Below are positions 36,557 through 49,141 of a stretch of DNA of 64,000 nucleotides, one piece after another. The stretch's first letter is position 1, and the number at the start of each line of letters is the position of its first letter. The translations under genes and the position numbers were made by a program. The stretch covers positions 121,934,947-121,998,946 of the forward strand of contig NC_041401.2 of the NCBI RefSeq assembly GCF_900747795.2, written 5' to 3'. The notes under the pieces were generated by a model, which worked only from the letters and a program-made list of their open reading frames with translations, did not search any database and was not told the origin of the DNA. The DNA is from Erpetoichthys calabaricus. Lineage: Eukaryota; Chordata; Cladistia; Polypteriformes; Polypteridae.

Positions 36557-36900
36557 CAGTCTTGCTCTTATTTACCTGCCCCTAACAAAGATGGCACCTA
36601 TTTGTTAGGGACTGCGCCCCGCAGCCCTTCCCGCCGGGCTATAAAAAGAGCGGCTGTAGTGCTATGAAAGCGCATCTATGAAATTCTGCAAAAAACGCGA
36701 AATGAAGGAACGTCAATTAAATATCTCCTGCGATGGTGAATAAATGGCGATTAAAGAAACTGGCAATTTGAAATTACAAGCGAACGCGATACATTCCCCT
36801 AGGTCAGAAGGCCCGTCCCCGCACTGCATTCTGGGATGGGCTGACTTAATATATAGTGGGCGTGTCTCTTTGTATTTGTGGCGGCATTGGCTCACAGCTC
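36557..36900 (-). promoter_or_regulatory. THAP3 5' region and promoter
   Basis: Upstream of the ATG the THAP3 strand has a TATA-like CTTTTTATAGCCC at about 36640, a YY1-like AAGATGGCACC (plus strand, 36587-36597), and TCCCAGAATGCA (minus strand, 36825-36836), the core of the ZNF143/THAP11 motif. The transcription start is not known. Confidence 0.45.
36825..36836 (-). promoter_or_regulatory. ZNF143/THAP11-type motif
   Basis: The minus strand reads ATCCCAGAATGCAGTGC; TCCCAGAATGCA matches the right half of the SBS/Ronin element ACTACAnnTCCCAGnATGC. Motif-based only. Confidence 0.4.
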
Positions 36901-38864
36901 CACCGTTTCTTTCAGATTTCCGGAATATGATCGGTCTTTAGTGTACGGAAAGGCTGCTTTTGTAAAATGCGTATGTTGCATTGCATTTTAACAGATACGG
37001 TTTGGATAAAAAATAGCAGTACACTAATCGGAGGAGTGTATGTAGGAAGATACTAGCTTCACTACGAATGCTTTAGTTTCAGTGACGCCGTAAGCACGGA
37101 CCGCTGTCTGGGAAGCCCAGGTAATAACTCGCTAACGTCCCAACAATAGTGCTGGCACCCTCCGGGGCCATACAGGAAATATATTCTTCAAAATGCATCC
37201 TTTTTTAAGTGTATATTCACATCCGACTGGTTTATAGTCACCAGTTAAACAAAATTTTAGAAGGGGTGTAGTAATGAAATGTATGTTCCCTATGAAATAT
37301 GTTCCTTTGTCAATTGCAAAAGGTTACTTTCTAAAATCAACACTAATCGCCGTTAATGGAACGACTTTGGAAACATACTAAATGTATTTTCTCTGTTAAT
37401 CCTCTTATAATTTTGATAGTTAATATGGACACATTTTTTATTATTTCGGTTTGTTTTTACTGTTATACAGAAGCAGTTTAACTAAGATGCATTAGTTGAC
37501 TTGAAATGTTAATGAAAAACGGTATCTGGAGATAGGCAATACTGTACTCACACATTCCAAGACGGACTGACCTGCAGTGACACTCAAAATTCAATTTTCC
37601 AAGAATGGCATTACTGCCCTATACCAACTAGTTTGTTTGCTGGAGGTGTGGATATTTATATCAACATAGCTGCCTAATAGCTTCAGCCTTCCTTCTTAGA
37701 AAACCCACACCCTGTACTCTTGTCGTTTCAGTGCACAGCAGCATGGATTTTCCATTCATGCGCTCAAAAGGGTGTGTATTAGATTGATTCCAAATCGGTA
37801 AAGTGTTTGGGGGCTGCAATGACTGGCGCACTGTCTAGGCCTGGTTCCTGCCTTAGGCGAGTACTATCAGGGCAGGCTTCAGCCCCCCATGACTCTTAAT
37901 TAGATTAAGCCTGGTGGAGAAATTGTGTTGTACTCAGCTAACAGAATCCTAACCCTCTTACCATAATATAATCGGCAAAAAATATAATTGACTTAAAATT
38001 AAACTCACTTTACAAAGAACATATTTTTTCTTAATTACACATTTACTAATGTTAATTTAGCACATTGAACCTTCAGGATAGTAAAATGTCTTTCACTGAT
38101 GGATTACCTTCATATTTAATCTTTTACAAGTTAGTAATGAGGAGGAACATTTCAACTAAATAGTGCAATTGTTCATTACTGTACACTGAACTACTTGTAA
38201 TGAAATAGTGGTCACAAACTACAAATTCAGTGCAGCTACAGATAATCTTGATAGCCTAAAATGCTGTAGGTCATATCTGTAAACATGCAGTGCCTATTCC
38301 TGATCATCAACATAGTATATTTAAAAATCAACATTTAACGTCCAAGAAATCCAAATCAATCCTAACTCCAGTCAAGTAAATCAGAATTGCTTTGGGTAAT
38401 GCCTTATCAGTATGATTGTCTGGAACCAAGAAGCTTGGGATGATCGAATGTAGCCACATTATTAAATAACATAACTTGCATACTGTACATCCTAAGTGTT
38501 TAGGTGTATTCCTTTGTTGCAGAAAACTAAGTTAAAGAATGCTTATATATACAATTACCACTTACTAGATACGTTCACAAAGACATGTGGTGGGACACAT
38601 TGGTAATGTTTCCTCAAGTCCCTGGGCGTTTTGGGTCTCACAACATCAGACATCCTCATTCTGATGATTCAGTGGGAGTTGATCATTCTCCACCTTGCAA
38701 CTTCCAGCAGCGTTTGTTCACGGATCAGCCACCCAATGGCATATCTATTGTTCAAATTAAAACTCTAAAATTTCATGTATTTATTCCTTCAGGCACCTTA
38801 AAGGCTCAGACAACTTTTATTGAATATCCCTTTCACTACCAATCATATAACTGGAAGCAATATA
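36901..38864. other. Intergenic between THAP3 and PHF13
   Basis: A degraded L2-type tail at about 37805-37915 (GGGCTGCAATGACTGGCGCA, GGTTCCTGCCTTAGGCGAG). A 98-codon open frame at 38585-38881 resembles nothing known. Otherwise empty. Confidence 0.4.
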
Positions 38865-40290
38865 AAATAATCAATAATTAAATCTTTATTTACAAAAGTT
38901 TACAATGTACAAAGTTTCACAGAAACATCTTTCCCCTGTTCTGTCATTGACATCTCTTTCCAGCAAAGTACTAGTGCATCATTAGTTTCCCCCGCACAAC
39001 AGCACTGAACCTAAGGGGCAAGATTTTGATCAGGTGACTGTACTCAAAAATAAACAAGGAATAACCAGCCTTTACTTCCTTTGGTAAATTTTGACTTTTT
39101 ACACAGAAGATACAAAATATTTACAAGCCTTGTGTACAGCACCAGTGAACATACAAGGCAGCCAGTCATATTATCCCCATCACTGTATGGACACTAAGCA
39201 GGAGACTGGCTGCAGTTTTCAGTGCATTATTGGCTTATTTTCCTTCTACCATGTGATCTGTAGAATGATTCTGCATATTGTTTGTGGTATCAGGGAGTCA
39301 GAGCCATCTGTGGTTTGTATAGGTTTCTAAATAGGCCAGTTGTTTCTAAATTAATCATTTTTTCTATTTCTGCAGTTAGTCATTATGTCTAAAACTTTCA
39401 GAAAATTGTTAACTTTTCTGAATACAGACTGCAGAAAAAAAGTCATTCTATAACTTTTCATGTTTAAGTAAAAAGAACTGACAAGGGCATGAAGAAAAAG
39501 TGGGAAGAACGGAATCCAGTGAGGCACCTGGGTTAAGAAAGCAGTTGACAATTACAGGACATGCAAATGTGGGGGAAAAAAAAAACACCACACAAATACA
39601 ACCAGACCCTAGTCCATTTATGGGAAGTAAAATATTAATCCTGCCAACCCTGTTTTGGAGGCATACAACTTGCATTAAATTACTGCACAGAGAAAAGGGG
39701 CTAACCTGAAGAAGCCTTCTCATCAACATTTTCAGACTCTTCTCATTTGTGTGCTTTGAAACTGAGCAGACACTTGTAACTACATCCCACAAAGCCAGGT
39801 GGTTATTTCTCAATGTACATCCACAACAGGGGGCACAACTATGGCTTACTATTTTTCTGACTTAAAACTTATTACCCAAACCATACACAACATACACTCA
39901 TCTGTGACCCTGAAAAAAAGATAACATTGTATGTGGTGTCTAAAACCTGAAAGAGAAGATTGGCACTTGTCCAGTGACAGCCTTGATGAACTCAAAGTGT
40001 GTATATAGCAGTAACCTATATTCCCTGCAGTCAACTTAGTTAACTTCAACCAGGGCCATGCAGTGGCAGAAAGAAGGCTTGTTGGCATCAACTTATATTC
40101 ATTACATTCCAAGATATCCACTCAGCATATGGGGGTTTTTATGGTCCACTTAAAATCTGAATAAGTGTTGTAGGATGTCCACATTGAGAAAAGGGAAGAA
40201 TCTTAACTTGTACTGCTGAACACAGCAGGCATGACCAACAAGAACACACAGTACATTTTAACTGGGCAATGGTGGTGTTAACACCGTCAG
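38865..40290 (-). other. PHF13: PHF13 3' UTR (inferred)
   Basis: About 1.4 kb downstream of the PHF13 stop without other genes. The minus strand has AATAAA at 38890-38885, followed by AT-rich DNA. The extent is inferred from that signal. Confidence 0.4.
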
Positions 40291-42673
40291 TCAGTCAAGG
40301 AACAACTTTCGAGACCCCACTCGGGAACGGTTGGACCGACGGATGTCAAATTTCGAGTCCCGGCACCTCTGACACACGTACACCTCTGGTACATTGGACT
40401 TCCGAATCTTTGCACAGGACAAATGGATCCAAGTGTTGCACTCATTACATTCAATCATGGGACGTCCAGCAAAAGGCTTCAGACAGAAACATGTGACAAG
40501 ATCCCATGAATCATCATCTAAAACAAGACAAAAATCCTAAATTAAAGTAGTGACATTATCACGATCACTCATTAATAAAGATTTGGAGGATCCCTCCAAC
40601 TATCAGTACCAAAGTTTGTCAAAATATTGCAATGTTTCCTCAGAGTTGTCATAACTTAACAGGATGCGAATAAAGAAAAAAAGTGCACTCACCTGAATCA
40701 ACCATGATGTCTTCATCATTTCCAGTACCATCTTCATCTCGAAAAACCACCTGCTTTCCTTGCCTAATAACAGTCCTTTTTCCTGGAATTATTTCTGTCT
40801 TTATGAGCATGGCATCCTCCTCAGCTGGTTCCCCTTTCACTTCAAGCTGTGGTTCTACCGAGTCACAGGATTCATTACAGGGACTTACTGGCCTGATTGG
40901 CTGGCAGCATTCCTCTACCTCCTGTTTGATTGTGATGGTGTTGCCCATATCAGAGACAGGATGAAGGTCCTGCGTGGTTGTGTTCTTGCCAACAATATCT
41001 GGTGACGCTTCTTGCTCAGACAACAGTTCCAAGACTGCTGTACTTGTGTGCACGGTGGGGATGTCATCGGGTGGCTCCGTTTTCACTAGCTGCTCCAGGG
41101 GGAGGGGAAGAACTTTGCTTGGAGCAACTGGAAAGGGCTGTTCTAGTTCAGCCTTCCGCAATTTCTTTTTCTTCTTTTTGACTTTCTCTGCATCTTTGCG
41201 GTCAAGTAAAATGCTTGCTGATTTTGAACGTTTCAGCAGTGGGGTTAGGCTGCTACCAACCCCCAAGTTCTTTTCCACTCTTTTAAAGCCCCCAAAACTC
41301 TTACGGTTTTTGGATGGCAAAGGAAAGCTGGCGCCTGTGGGCAGGCTGGTAAACCTTGGCTCCCAGCAATCACTGTCCACTGCACTTCCTGTGCTGTTTG
41401 GTGGACTGGAGCTAGTCCGCAAACATTCCTCCTTAAAAAAAATACACGTAGATGAAACAGGACTAAAATAATCCCAATCCAAATTCTAACATAAAACAAG
41501 CACAAACTATCGGAGGTAGAATTCACACATACCTTCTCGGGATATGGGATGTATCCAGCATATGCCAAAACAAAGGTGCAGAACTTATTGAAATCCTCCA
41601 CTGTCCTGCGACGCTTATAACTTGGGCTGCAGTCCTAAGTAAAACGAATACATATACAGGTATTGAAGTTCTTAATCCCAAACACAGAGACCGTCAGATT
41701 TACTATTTGTCGGAATAATAAATCTGTCAAATCCCCACCCCCCATTAAAAAAGCAATGCAAACGCGCCCAAAAAACAATAGATGTACTGCTCCCCCTCGC
41801 ACCCCAAGTAACATTCCACTGTCTCACTGAGACGATCTTGAACAAAACAGCTCAACATATCCGGACGACAGACAGATGAGGAAGCATGGCAAGATACCAA
41901 TACTGATGTGGTAAAACGGCCAAACTGGTGTACAGACAACACAATAAGCCATTATAGCCGGTGCAGTAGCCCATGGTCCTTTCAAAGGTTGGACAAATGG
42001 CCACTCAAGCCACAAGACCATCAGAACACAGCGGTCTGCCAATTCCCGTCTTGATTGTGATCGTTAAAACTAAGAAACAGAATGCACCTCTTGACAACAG
42101 CCTCGCCCACCGTTTGCTCGACTCTAATCCTCGATTTAGGGTGTCACTGTGGACATCAGACGTGGTGGCTCACTCCAGCCTTGTCATTAAGACATTTAGT
42201 GGACACGAGTTGAACGGGCCGGTCAGAGGGCGAGGTAGACATCTCCATTAAAAGATCCATAACACAACCGAAACAAGATGGCGATCGCTCGCATCCTCCC
42301 CCCCCCCCCCCACGAACCCGTGATCGCTGATCCGGCGCATGCCTGGGCTCAAATTGGGGTGCAGATTAAGAATCGGGCTCCCTGCTCAGGGGTCAAGACC
42401 CTCCTGCAATTCATCGGCTAGTATCCTTCCGCGCTGTCCGCAGAACTACTTTTTTCAGGGATGGGAAACAAAATGGCGTAAGTTGTAATCAGAAACCAGG
42501 GTGCCAGAGAGTGGCCGCGCAGTGAGTAACACTGCGAGTCCCCGAAAATCTACCGATGACAATCTACACTGGCCTTGCAGCAGCAGTGGCCCAACCCGCG
42601 TCACCTCTAGTAGCTGTCACGCCCAAGAAGAACTCACCTCTGAATCAAAAGTCGACGTCGAGGCCGTATCCAT
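40291..42673 (-). CDS. PHF13: PHF13 (SPOC1), PHD-finger chromatin reader (complete, 4 coding exons)
   Basis: Coding exons on the minus strand: 42673-42638, 41634-41533, 41431-40693, 40517-40291, joining to 1104 nt (367 aa; human 300). The N-terminus ([19 protein letters not shown], then [12 protein letters not shown]) matches human almost residue for residue. A lysine-rich nuclear localisation patch ([11 protein letters not shown]) is at 130-139. The PHD finger has C302, C304, C316, C319, H324, C327, C341 and C344 with W322 as the expected aromatic-cage residue. [20 protein letters not shown] precedes it. PHF13 binds H3K4me3 and acts in chromatin condensation and DNA repair. Exon 3 is longer than in human and holds four psi-K-x-E sites. 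The ATG is in a CpG island. Divergent neighbour KLHL21. Confidence 0.96.
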
Positions 42674-43320
42674 CTCTGGAAAGAAAGAAAAAGAACACAT
42701 TAACTAAGAGACCAAGCGGTGATTTGGGCGAAATCGACAAGTCCAGCTGCATGGCATCTCTGCGACGTATTCACTATAACTCCCGTCTAGGAAATGAAGT
42801 TCTCCTTGTTAGAGGTTCGCCCGTCCGCCCGTATCCCTCGAGGGCTGCTTATCTCCCCGGGGGAGCCACGGAATCCGGAATGGGGTTCACATAAAGTGTC
42901 TCCTTAGAAACACTCCTCTGCAGGTGCTGGTAGACGGTCGCTGTCGTTCATCTTATCAGCAGCTGCACTTTGAATTGTTCGTTGGAAAATGTAGTTACAA
43001 GAGAACGAGAACAATAAGCCCTCCCAGTTGTTTGCTGAAAAAAGCACTACTCCCTTCGGCAGCTGCACATCTTTGGGGCACTTGACACCAAACACCTCTA
43101 AGGTCCCTGTCAACTACCTCTCAGAAACACGTGCAAACTCAATTGCCGACCACAAACGATTTACCTCGGAAGGACTCGCGGGACAGGTCGCTGGTCATCG
43201 CGCAGAGGCAAGAAAGAAGAAAAAGTTGGAGACGATGGAGAGTAAGAGTTGCATTCGGAGAGCAGCGAAGCGCACTGTGCAGACGTGCGGGGGAGACCGG
43301 TGTGACGTCACAGACTGGCA
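42240..43320 (-). promoter_or_regulatory. CpG island / promoter of PHF13
   Basis: CpG-dense DNA spans exon 1 and both flanks (GTCGACGTCGAGG, GCGGGGGAGACCGG). It includes a run of 14 C at 42298-42311 in intron 1 and AAGATGGCGATCG (YY1-like) at about 42276. The transcription start probably lies between 42680 and 43300. Confidence 0.55.
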
Positions 43321-43329
43321 CTAACCATA

Positions 43330-44544
43330 AGGGTTGTAGAGGTGGGGGGAGAGTTGTTACGAATATAATATTGCTGAAACTAATCTGCACAATATTAATG
43401 CAAATGAACGAAATATGAAAAGTGAACTAATAATTAATAGTCATGGTCGCATAATTGATGCCAGCTTGTGCTGCACTTTGCTATCTTTCTAAAGCAGTAT
43501 GTGGCCCTCCCCCACATCATAGCCTACACTTCGCATTCAAATTATACCGAGTCGACCACTTGGGCTGCAACGTCGCAGCGCATGAACGGATTGCTTTGTA
43601 AGTTAATGTTTCTTTACATGTACAGTAGACAGTGTTCTATGATCGTTTGTCGTGATTACGTTGATATTAACTTGCTCAAATTGTTAAAAGAGAGGGTGAA
43701 GTGTAGTTGGTAGGACAAGAACGTACATATCTCTGACAAGTCCGGCCCGTGACCCGGCTGAGCAACAGGCAAGTAAAGGAAAAGGAATAGGTTGGCAATA
43801 GACGGTTCCCCCTACCGAGGGGCTTCATTGTGGTATGGCCCGCCTGCGGGGAAAACGGTGCAAGAAGGTACAAAATAAAAAGGGGGGGGGAGGTTGGGTT
43901 TGAAGAGCAAGTCGGAAGATACGTTTCTGTAAGGAGCATATTTGGTGGCTTGAAACATTTTCAGAAAACTGGACACTAAACTACTTCCGAAGCTTTAGTA
44001 GTGTAAAATGTATAAAGCTAGGCGAGTGCTTGGCGACGAGGGTGAAAACTGGAATTCCGATATCCTCAGTGTTATGTTGCCGGGGTTGCGGTCTTCGGTT
44101 ACCACGCCATAAGTTAAACTGGTTGCCAAGCAAGTAAGACCAGTGATGGGTGTGCATATGTTAAACGAACGGTGATCACAAGAAACGATAGGTAAGGCGT
44201 CAGTATAACGGCTGTGCTATACAATCATTGCTACACGGTGTCGTTTCCTTTATACCATTAAACAAGGGGTCAGCGAATGTTACTCTTCACCTTTTTGCAG
44301 TACTCAGTAAAGTTTTCTTATTTACATACAACGCCCAATTCAGAGTTCTCCTGCATCATAGGTCTCCGTCGTTAACTTCCTAGCAAAGCATGTTTATAAA
44401 ACTGTGCAAATGTAATGGCTAGGCGTATTTTAACAGAAATTACATTGCATACAATTTTCCAAACCCATTAATACAATTAAGAGTCGTGGACTCGGGTCGC
44501 TAGGTTTTTGTATGGCTCAACCCCCCTCCCCCCTTCATTTACCT
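43330..44544. other. Intergenic between PHF13 and KLHL21, nothing recognised
   Basis: No coding or repeat feature recognised. Short C-rich and G-rich runs (44520, 43882). Confidence 0.4.
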
Positions 44545-45295
44545 AATTGGCCAATCGTGTACAGAGATCAGAGAAGAATACCCAAACTAGTTTGAGCTGA
44601 GAGAAAGGCCCCAGTGTAATTCAGATAACCATTCAGTACATCTGTAGTGAACAGAAAAGCAGAAAATGTTGAACCTTGAGGCAAAAGTGCTACAACACTA
44701 GAAGATGATGTTGGGTTCCATTCCTGTCGGGTAAGAACATAAAGTGTAGGCCGCGCTGGGTACAGCCTAAATGGACAGCTGAAAACTGTGAAAACATAGC
44801 CTGGTCTGATGAATCTCAGTTTCTGCTGAGGAACACGGATAGTAGGGTCAGAATTTGACACCAGCATCATGAATCCAAGCACCCAGACAGCCTTGTGTCA
44901 ACAGTTTGAACTGATGATGGTGTTGGTATACTGGTGTGGGTAATGTTTTCTTGGCATTCTTTGTACCAATCAAGTATTACTTCAATGCCGCAATATGCCC
45001 ATCTTCTAACAATTTCTTCCATCATGATAATGCACCATGTCACAAACCAAAAGTTGTCTCAAACTTGTTTCATGTACATGATGGTGAGTTCAGTGGCCGT
45101 CCCAGTCATGGGAGATTCACAACATTGATGTCCTGTTGACAAATCTGCAGAATTTGCGTGATTCAATCATTTCAGCATGGAACAGAAAAGAATCTCAAAG
45201 AAATGTTTCCATCATCTTGTACAAATCATGCCATAAAGAAATTAAACTTCTTTGAGAGCAAATGGAGACGCTACCCAGTATTAGTTTAGTGTTTT
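44545..45295 (+). mobile_element. Tc1-like transposase relic
   Basis: Plus-strand pieces in different frames read IAWSDESQFLLRNTDSRVRI (first catalytic Asp), PDSLVSTV, VMFSWHSLYQ, and HHDNAPCHKPKVVSNLFHVH (second Asp). The order matches the fish Tc1-like family with WSDESRF...FQQDNAPCHK. The downstream Glu motif (SPDLNPIE) is not recognisable, and inverted repeats were not identified. Old, heavily broken. Confidence 0.75.
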
Positions 45296-46450
45296 TAATA
45301 ATTTGTCCTGTGCAGTCAGTTTTGTATTAAGTATATCAAGCTGTTTGGATGTATGTCTTTACTATCTGTTTTTTGTATTGTAAAAAAAAAAAAAAAAACA
45401 AACTCTTCTAGTAAATAAGGAAAAATCACAATCCTTTGCCTGAATTGAACCCATTGGTACAGTGTGAGAAGTAGGTGGGTTATTTTTTCAAATAGAGAGG
45501 GGAATAAATGTTGTTACTTGGTACAGAAGAATGAACTGTCTCCATGCAATTCACTGGAATTTCACCTCCTTCAAAATATAAATTTTATATGACCCATAAG
45601 GTACCATAATATTCTCACAGCCACTTATTTGCATCACCCTGTGTTTATGTGGGTACAACATGCAAATTCCATCCAGATAATTGCTTAAAGTAGGCTTTAA
45701 ACCCTGGACAATGTATTTGTGAGGTAAATTGGAGAATGGGATTATGTTTTCCCAATAAGATATGAGTTTGACACAGAGTAAATCGTGTATAATAAAACTT
45801 CAGAATGTTGACTGAAGTTTTAAAAGAATTGACAGAATGAAGATGAATTTCCCCCAAACCAAATGAGGAATAAATAAGGTTGTGAACAGTACCTAAACTG
45901 TGTTTATCACTGATGCCTAATGGTACAGTAGAAGAAATCAGAAGTGATCCTCTCCTAAAGTAGACATGCACTCTTTGGTCATGCTTATGATTTTCCAGTT
46001 TTGCTTTGGGATAGCTTTGTTCCACCTTGTTACAGTTAGCTAGAATGCTAAATTATGTTACGCAGGAAAGTGAAAGGTCTTGTTTTGTGTTAATAAAATC
46101 CTATGCTGCACTCACTGGCTGTGAGATTTTTGAGTTCCCACTAGTGACATCTTACCTTCTCACTTTGTTGTGTTCATGTGAATTTGTGGCTTTTTGGGAG
46201 AAATGCAAGGTTCTTTGTTGACTTTTTTCTACTCAGTCTGCACAACAACAACTCCAGACAGAATAAGTTTGTCAAATGAGAGGAGAATATTCAGTCCATT
46301 AAGCTCATTAGTTTAGCTAATTGCTAAGCTATCTCAATATCCCATCCAGATACTCCTTAAAGGTTAGTACAAGATCATTGTTTATTCTTTATATTCAGAA
46401 AAAAACATAAGTTTATGTTTTTTTTATTTTATTGAATGAAGTAAAAGGTC
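45296..46450. other. Intergenic, nothing recognised
   Basis: Poly(A) run near 45381-45398. Minus-strand 126-codon frame at 45645-46025 without known motifs. Confidence 0.4.
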
Positions 46451-46479
46451 ATTGTCACATTGCACCTTGGAGAATTAGT

Positions 46480-46830
46480 CACGGATTGTCTGACTGCAGG
46501 TTTGAAAGGTGTTCATGTGATTTTTTTTCCAATTGGGAAGTTTCTAATTCTCCCTGTCCAATAGCATGCAATTGCAGCAGTAGCTCCAGGAGATTGGGTT
46601 TACATCCTGACTCCTTAAACATCTCTGGATTGTCCTTTCCATGTCTGTTTGGGTTTTCACCAAGTACTCTGCTTTCCGCCCTTATTCCAAAAACATGCAG
46701 GTTAGGGTGATTTATGATCCTAGATTGGGCTGTTGTGAGTAATTGTGGATGTGCATGTCCTGTAAGAAATAGTGCCACATCCAGCCTTGTACCTGATGCG
46801 CTGCCCCAGTACAGTCTTGCAGTAGAGTTG
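46480..46830 (+). mobile_element. tRNA-derived SINE, degraded
   Basis: GGTTTACATCCTGACTCC (B-box area), GTTTGGGTTTTCACCAAGTA, AAAACATGCAGGTTAGGGTG and CAGCCTTGTACCTGATGCGC follow the SINE order, with the L2-like 3' half partly lost. Confidence 0.55.
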
Positions 46831-46869
46831 GAGAATTTAGACAATTCTGTATTAATGACAATTTTCATA

Positions 46870-48140
46870 GCTATATTTAGGTGTCATGTTTTTCTTTTTG
46901 GTGGTGCAATATTAAGAAAGATACTTTAAAGTGACCAGTATTTGATCAGAGACTTGTCAAAATTTATATTGCTTTTTTGCAGGTCATATGATCGAGTAGT
47001 TTTTTGTACACATGTTTTAAACATATACATATGCATTAATTTAAGAGCACATATTAGTGGTTGAATAAATAAGGGTGCATCTGCAGAAATGCGCTCTGCT
47101 ACACCCTTTGCAACTTTGGCCTTTTTTATATCACTTGTATTTGAATATTAATTTTGTACACCTTAACGTCTGCTTCAAAGTCTGTAATGATAACTTTGAA
47201 TTCAGAGATTGCCTGCTTACACCCAATACACTATTAAAGCTATTGACTCATGATGGGTTAAGGTGTGTGTCTGAATTCTCATGCCTGTGGCTCCCTCTTT
47301 GTATAGTGTTATCTGTTGTTTGAGAGACAACCCACGTGTTTTATCTTGCAGAATTACCAGATAGAATAGGGAGGTGATATAGGGTCTTGCTGGAACCTCA
47401 TGTACCCTTGAAATCTTTTAAACATCTGCAGATTGTGAACCTGCGGGATGAGTTACTGTGACTGAGTCATGCTTATCTTGAGTTGTGGTAGTTCATTGCC
47501 ATGGGATGTAGTGATATAGTATGCATCAGGGGCTGATGTTGTTACAGTTTATGTGATGGTGGCACTGAATATCTAATTGTTAGTTACAAATAATTCTCAT
47601 TGCAAGTGTTTGCTGACTTTGTTTAAAGCAATTTTACATTATTTAAATTTCACCTTTATATGAAGTTATTTAGTTATTCTGTATCACATATTTAGAATTC
47701 TACATGTATTAATGATTTTTGATATTTATAAAGCCATGCATAATTGTCATTTTCCTTTTATGTTCTTCTGAAAGGCACAGTCATTGGAGTCGAGCAACTA
47801 AGAATTTCATTTATAAATTATATTGTATGATTTGTATGTGACAACTAAAATTTGATTTGATTTTGATTTGGTTTGATATTTTGGAGAGGATTATGTAAAT
47901 AAAGGTTCTGTTTGAATCGTTGTGTCTTACAGTTTTTGGGTCATTGGCCCCAGGGCTACCTTTTAGTGCTCATTTGCATTAGGGTTACAGTTCCCATAGG
48001 CTTTAGTGTTCCATGGTTGTGCAGTTATGTTACCCTGGGCATGCTAATGTCCTTCCGTCAGAAACTACTAATGAATAATAGTTCATCACCGAGACATGCA
48101 CTGTGTCTTGCGCAACAGCCAGTCTCTGTAAAGCATGACT
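46870..48140. other. Intergenic upstream of KLHL21
   Basis: A retroposon tail at 47795-47885 (AAGAATTTCATTTATAAATT, TTGATTTGATTTTGATTTGG). An octamer-like CTCATTTGCATTA at about 47969 recurs at about 48208. No gene recognised. Confidence 0.4.
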
Positions 48141-48149
48141 CAGATTACC

Positions 48150-48307
48150 CTGTGAAGAGTGACGTTTCTTGTAAGAGTCTGTGTGCCTTGTGGGTCTTCT
48201 CTAGCTGCTGCTCATTTGCATTATTTAGATGACAGCTGCACAAGCTCGGGTCAGTGAGAGAAGCTGCCTACTAACTGAGTAAAGATCAGGAGCTCCCAGA
48301 GGCTAGG
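48150..48307 (+). promoter_or_regulatory. Possible KLHL21 promoter and 5' non-coding exon
   Basis: A strong donor GTAAGT at 48308-48313 follows CCCAGAGGCTAGG. The KLHL21 coding exon has its own acceptor (TTTTTCTTGTAG, ending 49116), so at least one upstream non-coding exon is expected; this is the best candidate seen. Exon start not placed. Confidence 0.35.
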
Positions 48308-49141
48308 GTAAGTATTTGGGGGAAGAGGAAAGGAAAAAATGCTACCTGCATGCTTAGGGAGAAGTGGACTCATGTTTTATTAGGGTAGGTGCAGCCAGTG
48401 AAACCTCTACTAGTGCTTATTATCATTGTTTTATTTTGAACAGTAAGCAGTATGTTAGCAGTATGTTGAATTTGTATAATTTTTAACAACTAAAGCAGTT
48501 AATTTTAAGTTATTTTAAGCTCAAAGAGAGCCTAATGATAGTAACCATTTACAAGCAGCACCCAAGTGTATGGCCTAGCAGTTAATCATGAGCAGCTGAG
48601 TATTGTCGTTATGTGGTAGGGAGATACGTTTCTCTGTCCCAAAGTTTTGTCAGTAGAACGTGGACTGTGGAGTGATCATATAAGCTCTGCTTGTCATTGT
48701 GTTGCTAGAAAGACTGTTTTTTATTTTTTCTCAAAAAAATAAAAAGAAACTTGGAAAGCAGTGTTGCTGGTAGGTTGCAGAGGAGGAGCCAGACTGTAAA
48801 CATTGCACACTGAAGGTGGAGTGGGTGGGTGGTGTTGCGTTCTAAAGGGCGCCTGGCACACTGTTGAAACTTGAGCTGACAGGTCTCCATTACTGGAGGA
48901 GAGGAACATCCCAGAAGTCTCATCAGTACTGAGCTGCCACTTTGAGGAGAAACAGCATGTGCTGGCGTCACACGGTGGCAGATATTTATAGCGTGCATAT
49001 GGCACCCCCCCCATTTTCTAGCTGCTCTACTTTGCTTCTCTTTTTTTAATGGACCTTTGGGTTTTCTTGTCAGGTTAGCCTGATTTTAACAGAAATTCTG
49101 TTTATTTTTCTTGTAGAACGTTGCTCCACACTGTGGACAAA

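Noticed and set aside
38585-38881. 98-codon plus-strand open frame between THAP3 and PHF13
   Set aside because: Overlaps the inferred PHF13 3' end and resembles no protein family.
45645-46025. 126-codon minus-strand open frame
   Set aside because: No recognisable motif, and flanked by repeat remnants.
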